Positions 46,130 to 53,442 of a stretch of 64,000 nt of DNA are shown one piece after another; position 1 is the stretch's first letter; every line of letters starts with the position of its first letter. Source of the stretch: Alcanivorax sp. (GTDB taxonomy: Bacteria > Pseudomonadota > Gammaproteobacteria > Pseudomonadales > Alcanivoracaceae); NCBI RefSeq assembly GCF_019431375.1, contig NZ_CP080267.1:3041933-3105932 (forward strand). The letters run 5' to 3'. Under the pieces are notes generated by a model. The model was given only the letters and a program-made list of their open reading frames with translations, was not told the DNA's origin and did not search any database. The position numbers and the translations under genes were made by a program.

Positions 46130-47013
46130 TTTATTCTCCTCTCAGCCCCGATCCAACGGACTCATGACCCCGGCGAAACCTTGCCCAAGCACGTGTGTAT
46201 AAATCTGTGTGGTATTCAGGTCACTATGGCCAAGTAACTCCTGGACCGTGCGAATATCAGTGCCGTTGAGCAACAACTGTGTGGCAAAGGAATGGCGGAA
46301 GGTATGTGAGGTCGCAGGCTTGTTGATCCCCGTATCACGAACGGCCTGGCGAACCGCCTTTTGAACAGCGGATACGTGGATGTGATGCCGTACCCAATTC
46401 CCATCTCTGTCCTGGCAAACGTTTGAGGATGGGAATATCCAGTGCCACTGAGAGGAAATATTGGCAAACGGATATTTGCGCGATAGTGCCGAAGGCAGGG
46501 AAACCGGTGTTCTCTTATCGGCTGGTGTCTTATTAATTCTGCTTGTTGTTGCTTTGATAATCCTGGTCAGAACAGGAGATAGAGGTTCAGGCAGCAGCGT
46601 TGTGCGATCCTTTCCTCCCTTGCCGTCGCGGACAGTGATGGTCTTGTTGTTGAAATCAATATCCTTAATGCGCAGCCGGGCAACTTCTGTCACGCGCATA
46701 CCAGAGCCGTAGATCAGAGAAATAATCAATCGGTGGGGTTCCGGCAAGAGTTCAATTACGGATAAAGCCTCAGAATGGGATAACACCACCGGGAGTTTGG
46801 CAGGCCGTTTAGCGCGACTGATGTTTTCCACCTCCCCCAGAGGCTGATGAATCACATGTCGATACAAGAAAACCAGGGCATTTAGCGCCTGGTTTTGAGT
46901 GGCAGCAGCCACATTTCGGCTTGTTGCCAGCCAGGTCAGGAAGAGAGATATGAATCGCCACCAGTTTGCTAGACACCTTTCAGCCATCCAAAATGGCAAT
47001 CAGAGAGGTATCT

Positions 47014-47292
47014 ATGAGTAGCAAACGCTATCCCGAAGAATTCAAGATTGAGGCGGTTCGCCAGGTGACGGATCGTGGTCACAGTGTGGCCCAAGTGGCT
47101 GACCGACTCGGCGTCACCACCCATAGCCTGTACGCCTGGATCAGGAAGTTTGGCCCGGATTCCGAGCAGCATCAGGCCAATGCAGATGACCAAGCCGAGA
47201 TTCGCCGGCTCCAGAAAGAGCTCAAGCGCGTTACCGAAGAGCGAGACATCCTAAAAAAAGCCGCGGCGTACTTCGCCAGTCAGTCCGATTGA
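47014..47292 (+). CDS. IS3-family transposase OrfA
   Basis: A 92-aa helix-turn-helix protein that binds the IS ends: SKRYPEEFKIEAVRQVTDRG, then VADRLGVTTHSLYAWIRK as the HTH, and a leucine-zipper helix IRRLQKELKRVTEERDILKK. An A7 run at 47253-47259 (CTAAAAAAAG) near its end is a plausible -1 slippery site producing the OrfAB transposase; orfB lies in the -1 frame. Confidence 0.93.
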   Translation: MSSKRYPEEFKIEAVRQVTDRGHSVAQVADRLGVTTHSLYAWIRKFGPDSEQHQANADDQAEIRRLQKELKRVTEERDILKKAAAYFASQSD

Positions 47293-48161
47293 GGTACGCC
47301 TTCATTCAGGAGCACAGCGAGCGGTGGCCAATCCGCTCACTGTGTTCTCTGTTGGACGTTCACCCCAGTGGCTTTTACGCCTGGCAGAGACAGCCTCGTT
47401 CAGCTCGTGCAATCGAGGACGAGCGCCTGTCCGGGCTGATCAAGCAGTTCTGGCTGGAATCCGGGGCCGTGTATGGCTACCGGAAGTGTCATACCGATCT
47501 GCGCGAGAATGGCGAGCGATGCGGGCCCAATCGAGTCCACCGCCTGATGCGCCACGCAGGAATACGAGCGCAGGTGGGGTATCGTAAACCACGCCATAGG
47601 GCTGGGGAGCTGCACAAGGTGACACCGAATATCCTTCAGCGCCAGTTCAATCCGCAAGCCCCGAACGAGAGCTGGGTAACGGATATTACCTATATCCGCA
47701 CACATGAAGGCTGGCTGTATCTGGCGGTTGTTCTAGATCTGTTCTCAAGACGGGTGATCGGTTGGTCAATGCAATCCAGGATAACCAAGGAACTGGCGCT
47801 GGATGCGCTGCTGATGGCGGTCTGGCGTCGCAAGCCTGAGGGCAAGGTGGTTGTTCACTCCGACCAAGGAAGCCAATACACCAGCCACGACTGGGACTCG
47901 TTTCTGAAGGCGCATGAGCTGGAGGGGAGTATGAGTCGGCGCGGTAACTGCCACGACAATGCTGTTGCTGAGAGCTTCTTCCAGCTGTTGAAGCGGGAGA
48001 GAATAAAGCGAAAGATTTACAGCAGTCGGGACGCGGCCCGGGCAGATATTTTTGATTATATCGAGATGTTCTATAACAACCGTCGACGCCATGGTTCTAA
48101 TGAAAAGCTGTCACCGGTAGAGTATGAAAAGCGTCACCAAGAACGGCAGGGAAGTGTCTAG
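47289..48161 (+). CDS. IS3-family transposase OrfB (DDE integrase core)
   Basis: A 290-aa rve-type catalytic domain. The DDE residues are visible: Asp in NESWVTDITYIRTHEG, Asp in VHSDQGSQYTSHDW, and Glu in NCHDNAVAESFFQLLKRE. It overlaps orfA by 4 bases in the -1 frame; the nominal TTG start suggests it is mainly made as an OrfAB frameshift fusion. The frame is intact, so the element may still be mobile. Confidence 0.94.
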   Translation: MRYAFIQEHSERWPIRSLCSLLDVHPSGFYAWQRQPRSARAIEDERLSGLIKQFWLESGAVYGYRKCHTDLRENGERCGPNRVHRLMRHAGIRAQVGYRKPRHRAGELHKVTPNILQRQFNPQAPNESWVTDITYIRTHEGWLYLAVVLDLFSRRVIGWSMQSRITKELALDALLMAVWRRKPEGKVVVHSDQGSQYTSHDWDSFLKAHELEGSMSRRGNCHDNAVAESFFQLLKRERIKRKIYSSRDAARADIFDYIEMFYNNRRRHGSNEKLSPVEYEKRHQERQGSV

Positions 48162-48373
48162 AGAACTGGTGGCGATTCAATACCTCGCGTTCGGCCATCT
48201 CGGCAGGATGGCGTAACTTGTGAAAGCGTATGAAATAGCGAATCCAGTACCAGTAGGTTTTCTCGGTACGGTGACTGTAATGGCGCACCCTGATCGCCTC
48301 GCGAAATTGATCACGAAGCCTGGGGCGGCCTGCACACTCCTTGTGCATGGGCGGGCTCCCTATTCTGAAAATA

Positions 48374-48389
48374 CTGTCTTTATGATCAG
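48374..48389. promoter_or_regulatory. LexA-like box upstream of the integrase
   Basis: CTGT-N8-TCAG differs by one base from the LexA consensus CTGT-N8-ACAG. It lies 25 bases before the intI start, where SOS control of integrase genes is well documented in other integrons. Binding not demonstrated. Confidence 0.55.
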
Positions 48390-48510
48390 TATTATTGGTT
48401 CAGGAAAAAGAAGAAGTCAACATATTGAATAATGCGTAAGTAGCCCGGTTTGTAACTGACTGACTTTTCTGCTTTTATCTTTCAATATGCAAATTTGCAA
48501 TCTGTGATAT

Positions 48511-48563
48511 GAAGCCGGCACGTTCATTGGATATTCGAGCCGGCTTCCTAATACCTGTTATGC
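48511..48563 (+). other. Putative attI recombination site with hairpin
   Basis: GAAGCCGGC (48511-48519) and GCCGGCTTC (48539-48547) are perfect inverted copies, followed by CCTGTTATGC, which contains a GTTRRRY-type core at 48557-48563 directly before the first cassette ORF. Position between intI and the first cassette fits attI. The stretch 48390-48510 is AT-rich, holds the divergent promoters and no gene. Confidence 0.6.
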
Positions 48564-48572
48564 GGGGGAAAC

Positions 48573-48944
48573 GTGAGAAGAAAGGGGCCACCTTATAAGA
48601 TTGAATTGGGCGTTCCAGGGCAACAACCTCCTGCGTATGTTAAGTCCATCCAGAAAGGAAAGGTAACCTTAGGTGGAGATGTGGGATTGCTTGGCTTAGG
48701 TAACGAAGCCCGTTTTCAAGATTGCGCAGTAGTAGATGACAATGAAGAGCTTGCTGCTCTTATGTGCGATCTCAATGAGAAAGGTGTTGCTTTCGCATAT
48801 GACTATAAGGAATCCATTTCACCGAGCCGATTCATGGCTATCCTTCAAGACAAGGGAATTGTTGTCGGCTCTTATAAAGAGATATCTTGGAGTGGGCCGA
48901 AGAACTGGCATTTGACGGTATATGAAATGGAAGAGGACGCATAA
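48573..48944 (+). CDS. Integron cassette 1: unknown protein (123 aa)
   Basis: The cassette gene starts GTG, 10 bases after the attI core, with a purine-rich GGGGGAAAC before it, and its stop overlaps the attC site, as in typical cassettes. The protein has no signal peptide or membrane segment. Visible features are QQPPAYVKSIQKGKVTLGGD, a VAFAYDYKESISPSRFMAIL middle and KNWHLTVYEME at the end. No family was recognised. Codon use is AT-richer than the flanking chromosome, consistent with acquired DNA. Confidence 0.75.
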   Translation: MRRKGPPYKIELGVPGQQPPAYVKSIQKGKVTLGGDVGLLGLGNEARFQDCAVVDDNEELAALMCDLNEKGVAFAYDYKESISPSRFMAILQDKGIVVGSYKEISWSGPKNWHLTVYEMEEDA

Positions 48945-48986
48945 CAAGGCGCTGCTGCCGACAAGCGGCAGAGCGCAGCGTTATAC
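48939..48986 (+). repeat. attC site of cassette 1
   Basis: Bounded by GCATAAC (R'' type) and GTTATAC (R' type). The arms TAACAAGGCGCTGCTGCCG and CGGCAGAGCGCAGCGTTA fold into an imperfect hairpin with extrahelical bases, as attC single strands do; about 48 bp. Confidence 0.85.
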
Positions 48987-48999
48987 GTAGGGAGATATC

Positions 49000-49848
49000 G
49001 TGCCAACCGCAACATTAAAAATGTTCCTTGCGTATGGGGATCCAAAGCGGCTAAGGACTGTTGAACTATCGAACTGGACTGGCAAAGCTGTTTCGGGCCC
49101 ACGAAGCGAGTTCGATAAAGTTCTGGAGCGCGAAGAGTCTCAAGGATCAGGTGTTTACTTTCTGACAGGCACCGATCCAGAAACCAATAAAAGCGCCATT
49201 TACATCGGAGAGGCGGAGTGCGTCCGAGACAGGGTGAAATCTCACCTTTCCAAGGATTTCTGGAATAACATCACCTTCTTTGTAACGAAGGACGAGAATC
49301 TAACCAAGGCTCACATCAAATATCTTGAGGGGCGATTGATCGATATAGCCAGAAGAACGGAACGATCAATCGTGATGAATAGCCAAGGGAGTGGTGCAAA
49401 ACTGCCCGAGTCAGATAGAGAGGACATGGAGGTGTTTCTCGAAAAGATGCAGCAGGTGCTTCCTGTTCTGGGCGTTGAGGCATTTCTGGATAAGTCCTCT
49501 TCTACTGCGCCAGGAAAAAATCGGAAAGAGTTGCTCAGCTGTAACATCAAGGGCCTAGTCGCAACGGGCTACTTGACTCCTAATGGCATTGTCGTTTTGA
49601 AAGGATCGCAAGCCGTTCTCGAAGAAAGAGCTTCGGCGCAAAAGTGGCCGAGCGTGCTTGCTCAGAGAAACAAGCTTATCGAAGATGGTGCTTTGATCGA
49701 AAAAGACGGCGCCTATGTTTTTGTCAAAGACGTAGAGTTTTCGAGTCCTAGCTCGGCAGCGGCCACCATTCATGGTGGTAGCGCAAATGGGCTAACCGCT
49801 TGGGTAAATAAAGATGGGTTGCAGCTTAAGCAGCTCGAAAACGTATAA
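49000..49848 (+). CDS. Integron cassette 2: GIY-YIG nuclease-domain protein with DUF4357-like C-terminus
   Basis: A 282-aa protein. A GIY-YIG-like core is seen in GVYFLTGTDPE...AIYIGEAECVRDRVKSHL (residues ~50-85), with a later conserved ITFFVTKDENLTKAHIKYLEGRLI (His and Glu as in the family). The C-terminal ~90 residues resemble DUF4357 (ASAQKWPSVLAQRNKLIEDG, then FSSPSSAAATIHGGSANG). Cassette-borne members of this architecture are common in integrons; a role in DNA cleavage, possibly against foreign DNA, is plausible but unproved. GTG start with GGGAG six bases upstream. The stop lies at the attC border. Confidence 0.85.
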   Translation: MPTATLKMFLAYGDPKRLRTVELSNWTGKAVSGPRSEFDKVLEREESQGSGVYFLTGTDPETNKSAIYIGEAECVRDRVKSHLSKDFWNNITFFVTKDENLTKAHIKYLEGRLIDIARRTERSIVMNSQGSGAKLPESDREDMEVFLEKMQQVLPVLGVEAFLDKSSSTAPGKNRKELLSCNIKGLVATGYLTPNGIVVLKGSQAVLEERASAQKWPSVLAQRNKLIEDGALIEKDGAYVFVKDVEFSSPSSAAATIHGGSANGLTAWVNKDGLQLKQLENV

Positions 49849-49902
49849 CAATCAGCAGCACTCGGACAGCGCTTTGCGCCGCCGGTGTGCAGCGCGTTAC
49901 AG
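49843..49902 (+). repeat. attC site of cassette 2
   Basis: Bounded by GTATAAC and GTTACAG. TAACAATCAGCAGCACTCGG and CCGGTGTGCAGCGCGTTA are imperfect complements around a GCGC-rich centre; about 60 bp. Confidence 0.82.
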
Positions 49903-49920
49903 GGACTTGCATAGCAAATT

Positions 49921-50376
49921 ATGAGAAGGGAAGCAGTAGTCGAAAATATTGAACTCAACCCTCTCGGAGAATTCCGGATGGGTTGTGATGCCTACGGCAT
50001 GACGATCAAAACGAATTTCGGTGAAATTGAGACGTTTAGGGATGTCCCGGTCATGATTGGACAAACCGATCACTCAAAGTTTGTTGAGCAGTCGTCATGC
50101 AAAGGTTATCTCTTGATCAAAGGTGCGTTTGCCACCTACATCGTGGATATCAAAGATCAAACCATTAGCGTTTACAGAGCTACGGTGCGTGGCGTTAATA
50201 ATGAGTGGTGTGACGAAAACCCGATCTACGGCGAAGAAACTCGTCACGTACAGGGCTTTAGCCGTCACTACCATCTTCAGTTTCCCTTCGTAAGCAAGGA
50301 TCGTTTTCACCAGGTTTTCGGAGACTACGAAGCCCTGCGTAGACGCCAAATTCAGGAGCTGACCGGTGCCCTGTAA
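49921..50376 (+). CDS. Integron cassette 3: unknown protein (151 aa)
   Basis: The frame fills the cassette between attC2 and attC3 and its stop overlaps attC3, which supports it as the cassette gene. The product is soluble by appearance, with aromatic and charged segments (FGEIETFRDVPVMIGQTDHS, ATYIVDIKDQTISVYRATV, GFSRHYHLQFPFVSKDRFHQ). No signal peptide, membrane helix or known motif was recognised. A weak start context (AAATT before ATG) leaves the exact start uncertain. Confidence 0.7.
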   Translation: MRREAVVENIELNPLGEFRMGCDAYGMTIKTNFGEIETFRDVPVMIGQTDHSKFVEQSSCKGYLLIKGAFATYIVDIKDQTISVYRATVRGVNNEWCDENPIYGEETRHVQGFSRHYHLQFPFVSKDRFHQVFGDYEALRRRQIQELTGAL

Positions 50377-50454
50377 CAAGTCAATCAAGTTCGTTCCGGC
50401 CTTCGGCCTCCACCGGACGCCCCTGTCGGGCCGCCGCTTATTTCGGCGTTAACT
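50371..50454 (+). repeat. attC site of cassette 3
   Basis: Bounded by CTGTAAC and GTTAACT. Contains TAACAAGTCAATCAAGTTCG, GGCCTTCGGCC hairpin, and CCGCTTATTTCGGCGTTA; about 84 bp and the longest of the three sites. Its different length and stem from attC1 and attC2 point to cassettes of mixed origin. Confidence 0.85.
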
Positions 50455-50470
50455 GTCATGGAAGATTCGA

Positions 50471-50804
50471 GTGAAATTTGAAGTATCGAGCAATCTTAAA
50501 ATCAGTCCGGAAGATGTTTCCGAGCTGCTCACCATGAGGGGAGTGAATAGAGAACTTAGCCCTATTATCCGCATGACAGCTCCCGCAGATTGGTCAAGCA
50601 AACCTATTTTTGAATGGCCTACGGGTAAAGAGCTATTTTCAAGCTGGATACTTCTTTTTTGTTGTTCCTTCCGATGCATCGCTGACTGTCGCAGCCACAG
50701 GAATTCGCTGGGTTTTTGCGATCTGGGCAAGCTCGTTACTGTTATTGGCACTGGCCTTTCTGGTACGCTGTTATCGGTTGCGCCGGTTTGTGCGTGAAGA
50801 ATAA
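50471..50804 (+). pseudogene. Integron cassette 4: membrane-tailed unknown protein, probably frameshifted
   Basis: Begins GTG, 17 bases after the attC3 end: MKFEVSSNLKISPEDVSELL. The first ~60 residues look natural; then the frame turns Cys/Arg-rich while the next frame gives FVVPSDASLTVAATGIRWVF followed by a hydrophobic segment and a basic tail RCYRLRRFVREE. Removing one T from the T6 run at 50655-50660 joins the two as SSWILLFVVPSD, so a one-base insertion is likely. No attC follows, so this is either the last cassette whose site was lost or chromosomal sequence. Function unknown. Confidence 0.55.
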
Positions 50805-50807
50805 ATG

Positions 50808-50882
50808 AAGATCGCTGTCTGATGGTGCGTGCTTGTCACAGGATTTAAAAAACCGTCGGGGCGATCTTTGTTAGCATCAGAC
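50808..50882 (+). other. Interlocked inverted repeats (pseudoknot-like) before the BCCT gene
   Basis: AAGATCGC (50808-50815) pairs with GCGATCTT (50861-50868), and GTCTGATG (50817-50824) pairs with CATCAGAC (50875-50882). The two perfect 8-bp pairs are interlocked (A B A' B'), the topology of an H-type RNA pseudoknot. It lies in the 149-base gap between the integron and the BCCT transporter. Function unknown. Confidence 0.5.
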
Positions 50883-50953
50883 CGTTGCCAGTTACGGAGA
50901 GACAGTTTGCACCACTCTCCCATCGACAACCCTGTCATCATGGATGAAATGCT

Positions 50954-53005
50954 ATGACGGAAAAACGCACCCTGCCCACCTCGACGATTCTGCTCCCGGT
51001 TTTTATTCCGGCTGTGGTGGTGTCGCTTCTGTTGATCATCGGCACCATCAGTGACCCGGAACGGGCCGGCGAGGCCTTTAATACGGCGCAAGCCTGGATT
51101 ACCTCGAATTTCGGCTGGTTCTACATGCTGGCGGTGGCGCTGTTTCTGATTTTTATCGTCGGTGTGGCGATGACGCGGTGGGGTAATATCAAGCTTGGCC
51201 CGGATCATTGCGAGGCGGAATATTCGTTCCCGGAGTGGTTTGCCATGCTGTTTTCCGCCGGTTATGGCATCGCCTTGCTGTTCTTCGGGGTGGCCGAGCC
51301 GGTGCTGCATTACGCAGAACCCCCGGCGGGCGCCCCGGAAACCGTGGATGCGGCCAAGCAGGCCATGCAGATCGCTTTCTTCCACTGGGGGTTTCACATC
51401 TGGGCGATTTACGGTCTGGTCGGGTTGGTGATGGCGTACTTTGCTTTCCGTCATGGTTTGCCCCTGTCCATGCGTTCGGCGTTCTATCCGCTTATCGGTG
51501 AGCGGATTTACGGGCCCATCGGTCACGCCATCGATGTGTTCGCGATTCTTGGCACCATGTTTGGTATTGCCACCACCCTGGGGTTGTCTGCCGCGCAGAT
51601 CAACGCTGGGCTGAATTATCTGTGGGGTGTGCCGGTGGCCACCTGGGTGCAGATTACCGCCATTGCCATTGTTACCGCGCTCGCCACGGTGTCGGTGGTG
51701 GCGGGCATGGACAAGGGTGTGAAGCGTCTGTCGATTCTTAACATGGTGCTGGCCGTGGCGTTGATGGCCTTCGTGTTTGTGGTGGGGCCAACGATCCATA
51801 TTCTGGAAAGTTTCCTGCAGAACACCGGCAGCTATTTAAGCGGCATTGTCGAGCGCACCTTCAACCTGCAGGCCTATACCCACAGCGACTGGATCGGTAA
51901 CTGGACCCTGTTTATCTTCGGCTGGACCATCGCCTGGGCACCCTTTGTGGGGCTGTTTATTGCCAAGATCAGCCGCGGCCGCACCATCCGCGAGTTTGTG
52001 GTGGGGGTGATGCTGGTGCCGTCCCTGTTCACCTTCCTGTGGTTCTCCGTGTTTGGTGATACTGCGCTGAACATGATCATGAACGAAGGGGTGACCACCC
52101 TGGTGGGCGATGTGCAGACCGACAAGGCGGTGGCCCTGTTCAAGCTGTTTGATGAGCTGCCGTTGTCATCGTTTGTGTCCTTCCTGGCGGTGTTGCTGAT
52201 CATCACTTTCTTTGTGACGTCGTCGGATTCCGGTTCCCTGGTGGTGGATTCGCTGGCATCCGGTGGGGTGCTGAATACGCCGGCCTGGCAGCGAATTTTC
52301 TGGGCGGTGCTGGAAGGCACTATTGCCGCAGTACTGTTGTTGGCGGGGGGGCTCAAGGCCTTGCAGACCATGACCATCGCCAGTGCCTTGCCCTTCGCCG
52401 TTATCATTATTCTGGCGGCGATTGGTATGTGGCGGGCGCTGGTGATTGAAGGGCACCGGGAAACCAGCTTGCGCATGCACATGGCGACCCGTCGTCACCT
52501 GACCGGCTCCCAGTGGCGCCATCGTCTGAAAGGCATGATGGATTTCCCTGGCCGTGACAATGTGGAAGCCTTTATCCGCGGCGCTGCCATGCAGAGCATG
52601 GAAAAAGTGGTAACGGAAATGAAAGAGTCCGGCTGGGATGCCAAGGTGCTATTCGATGAAAACCTGATCCGCGCCGAGTTGCAGGTGGAGCGTGAAGGGC
52701 ATGTGGGCTTTGTCTATGACATCCGTCTGGTCAGCCAACCGGTGCCCGGTTTTGTCACGGCGGGTGGCGCTTCCACGGTGATGAAAGAGGAAAACTATTA
52801 CCGTGCGGAGGTGTTCCTGCGCCGGGGTGGTCGCTCCTACGATGTGTTTGGCTACGACGAGGATGACATCATTCGCGACATTCTCGACCAGTTCGAAAAC
52901 TACCTGCACTTCCTGGATCACACCCCGGGCAAACTGCCCTGGGAAATGGGCGAGCACGATGACCTGCTGCATCCGCCGGAAGATGAAGGCAAAGAAGAGA
53001 AGTAG
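50954..53005 (+). CDS. BCCT-family transporter (choline/betaine/carnitine type)
   Basis: Secondary transporter of quaternary ammonium compounds, used for osmoprotectant or choline uptake. The 683-aa protein has about 12 membrane segments in the first ~500 residues, with the family motifs GIALLFFGVAEPVLHYAEPP near residue 110 and FGWTIAWAPFVGLFIAKISR near 320 (substrate-site tryptophans). A long hydrophilic C-terminal domain (~170 aa, from about 515) is as in BetT-like proteins, where it senses osmolarity. Whether it uses protons or sodium, and its exact substrate, cannot be told. No choline oxidation genes lie nearby. Confidence 0.9.
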   Translation: MTEKRTLPTSTILLPVFIPAVVVSLLLIIGTISDPERAGEAFNTAQAWITSNFGWFYMLAVALFLIFIVGVAMTRWGNIKLGPDHCEAEYSFPEWFAMLFSAGYGIALLFFGVAEPVLHYAEPPAGAPETVDAAKQAMQIAFFHWGFHIWAIYGLVGLVMAYFAFRHGLPLSMRSAFYPLIGERIYGPIGHAIDVFAILGTMFGIATTLGLSAAQINAGLNYLWGVPVATWVQITAIAIVTALATVSVVAGMDKGVKRLSILNMVLAVALMAFVFVVGPTIHILESFLQNTGSYLSGIVERTFNLQAYTHSDWIGNWTLFIFGWTIAWAPFVGLFIAKISRGRTIREFVVGVMLVPSLFTFLWFSVFGDTALNMIMNEGVTTLVGDVQTDKAVALFKLFDELPLSSFVSFLAVLLIITFFVTSSDSGSLVVDSLASGGVLNTPAWQRIFWAVLEGTIAAVLLLAGGLKALQTMTIASALPFAVIIILAAIGMWRALVIEGHRETSLRMHMATRRHLTGSQWRHRLKGMMDFPGRDNVEAFIRGAAMQSMEKVVTEMKESGWDAKVLFDENLIRAELQVEREGHVGFVYDIRLVSQPVPGFVTAGGASTVMKEENYYRAEVFLRRGGRSYDVFGYDEDDIIRDILDQFENYLHFLDHTPGKLPWEMGEHDDLLHPPEDEGKEEK

Positions 53006-53023
53006 GTAGGGCCTGCAGAGGCA

Positions 53024-53104
53024 GATTCGCGATGTGAACATCGCTTCCCACATAGCCTTACGGCGAAGCACGAACGTTGTGGGAAGCGATGCTTGCATCG
53101 CGAA
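53024..53104. repeat. Extragenic palindromic repeat, same family as 42499-42574
   Basis: ATTCGCGATGTGAACATCGC followed by TTCCCACA, then after ~35 bases GTGGGAAGCGATGCTTGCAT and CGCGAA: inverted copies of one palindromic unit. Confidence 0.75.
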
Positions 53105-53185
53105 GGGTTGGGATCATAGTGGCGAGCTACGAGCTACGCTCGTTGGATAGGGAAAGGGTGGAAAGTTCCCAAGACTTGGATATTT

Positions 53186-53356
53186 CTACGAAGCCGCTGT
53201 AGGAGTACCTCTTGAGGTGCGAACCGCGCTTGCGCGGAAATCGACCGAAGGGCGATCAGGAATGCCAGCACTCGACAGATTTCCCTGAGAAGGGGAATGC
53301 TATCTTTCGATAGCCTCGCTGCGCTCGGTTCGTCCCCTGGAAGGGAACTCCTACAG
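53186..53356. repeat. Extragenic repeat, divergent member of the 18152 family
   Basis: Starts CTACGAAGCCGCTGTAGGAG and ends GAACTCCTACAG; internal ATCGACCGAAGGGCGATCAG matches the centre of the 18152 copy (ATCGACCGTAGGGCGATCGG). With 53024-53104 it occupies most of the 437-base gap 53006-53442; no gene is seen there. Confidence 0.75.
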
Positions 53357-53382
53357 CTTTCCCGAAGGATATGGGGTTCAAT

Positions 53383-53407
53383 AAAAAACGAGGGCAGAGA
53401 CTCTGCC
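53383..53407 (-). terminator. Intrinsic terminator of the DUF3348-DUF802-OmpA-DUF2894 operon
   Basis: On the minus strand GGCAGAG-T-CTCTGCC is followed by CTCG and TTTTTT. It lies 36 bases after the DUF2894 stop. Confidence 0.8.
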
Positions 53408-53442
53408 GTTTGGCGAATCCCTGCCCGCGTTGCAGCTAGAAG

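Larger units (their letters stand above)
46951..48179 (+). mobile_element. IS3-family insertion sequence, 1,229 bp
   Basis: Terminal inverted repeats TGAATCGCCACCAGTTTGCT (left, continuing AGACAC) and its right-hand counterpart TGAATCGCCACCAGTTCTCT match at about 25 of 28 positions. A 3-bp target duplication ATA flanks it (46948-46950 and 48180-48182). Two overlapping frames, orfA and orfB, fill it. Fresh ends, intact transposase frames and an otherwise intact target gene point to a recent insertion. Confidence 0.95.
46142..48348 (-). pseudogene. intI: Integron integrase, interrupted by an IS3-family element
   Basis: Tyrosine recombinase of the IntI type. The 5' part (48348-48180) encodes RLRDQFREAIRVRHYSHRTE...HPAEMAEREV; the 3' part (46947-46142) continues SLFLTWLATSRNVAAATQNQ to SPLDRG. 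Removing the IS and one ATA duplication joins them in frame as AEREVSLFLTWLA, giving ~324 aa, normal for IntI. Catalytic residues are visible: Arg in GSGMRVTEVARLR, HTFRHSFATQ, LGHSDLNTTQIYTH with the Tyr. The IntI-specific extra helix is present (ALSRKYPFANISSQWHWIFP, then RHHIHVSAVQKAV). GGGAG lies before the ATG. Cassettes lie divergently beyond it. As it stands the integrase should be inactive. Confidence 0.92.
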
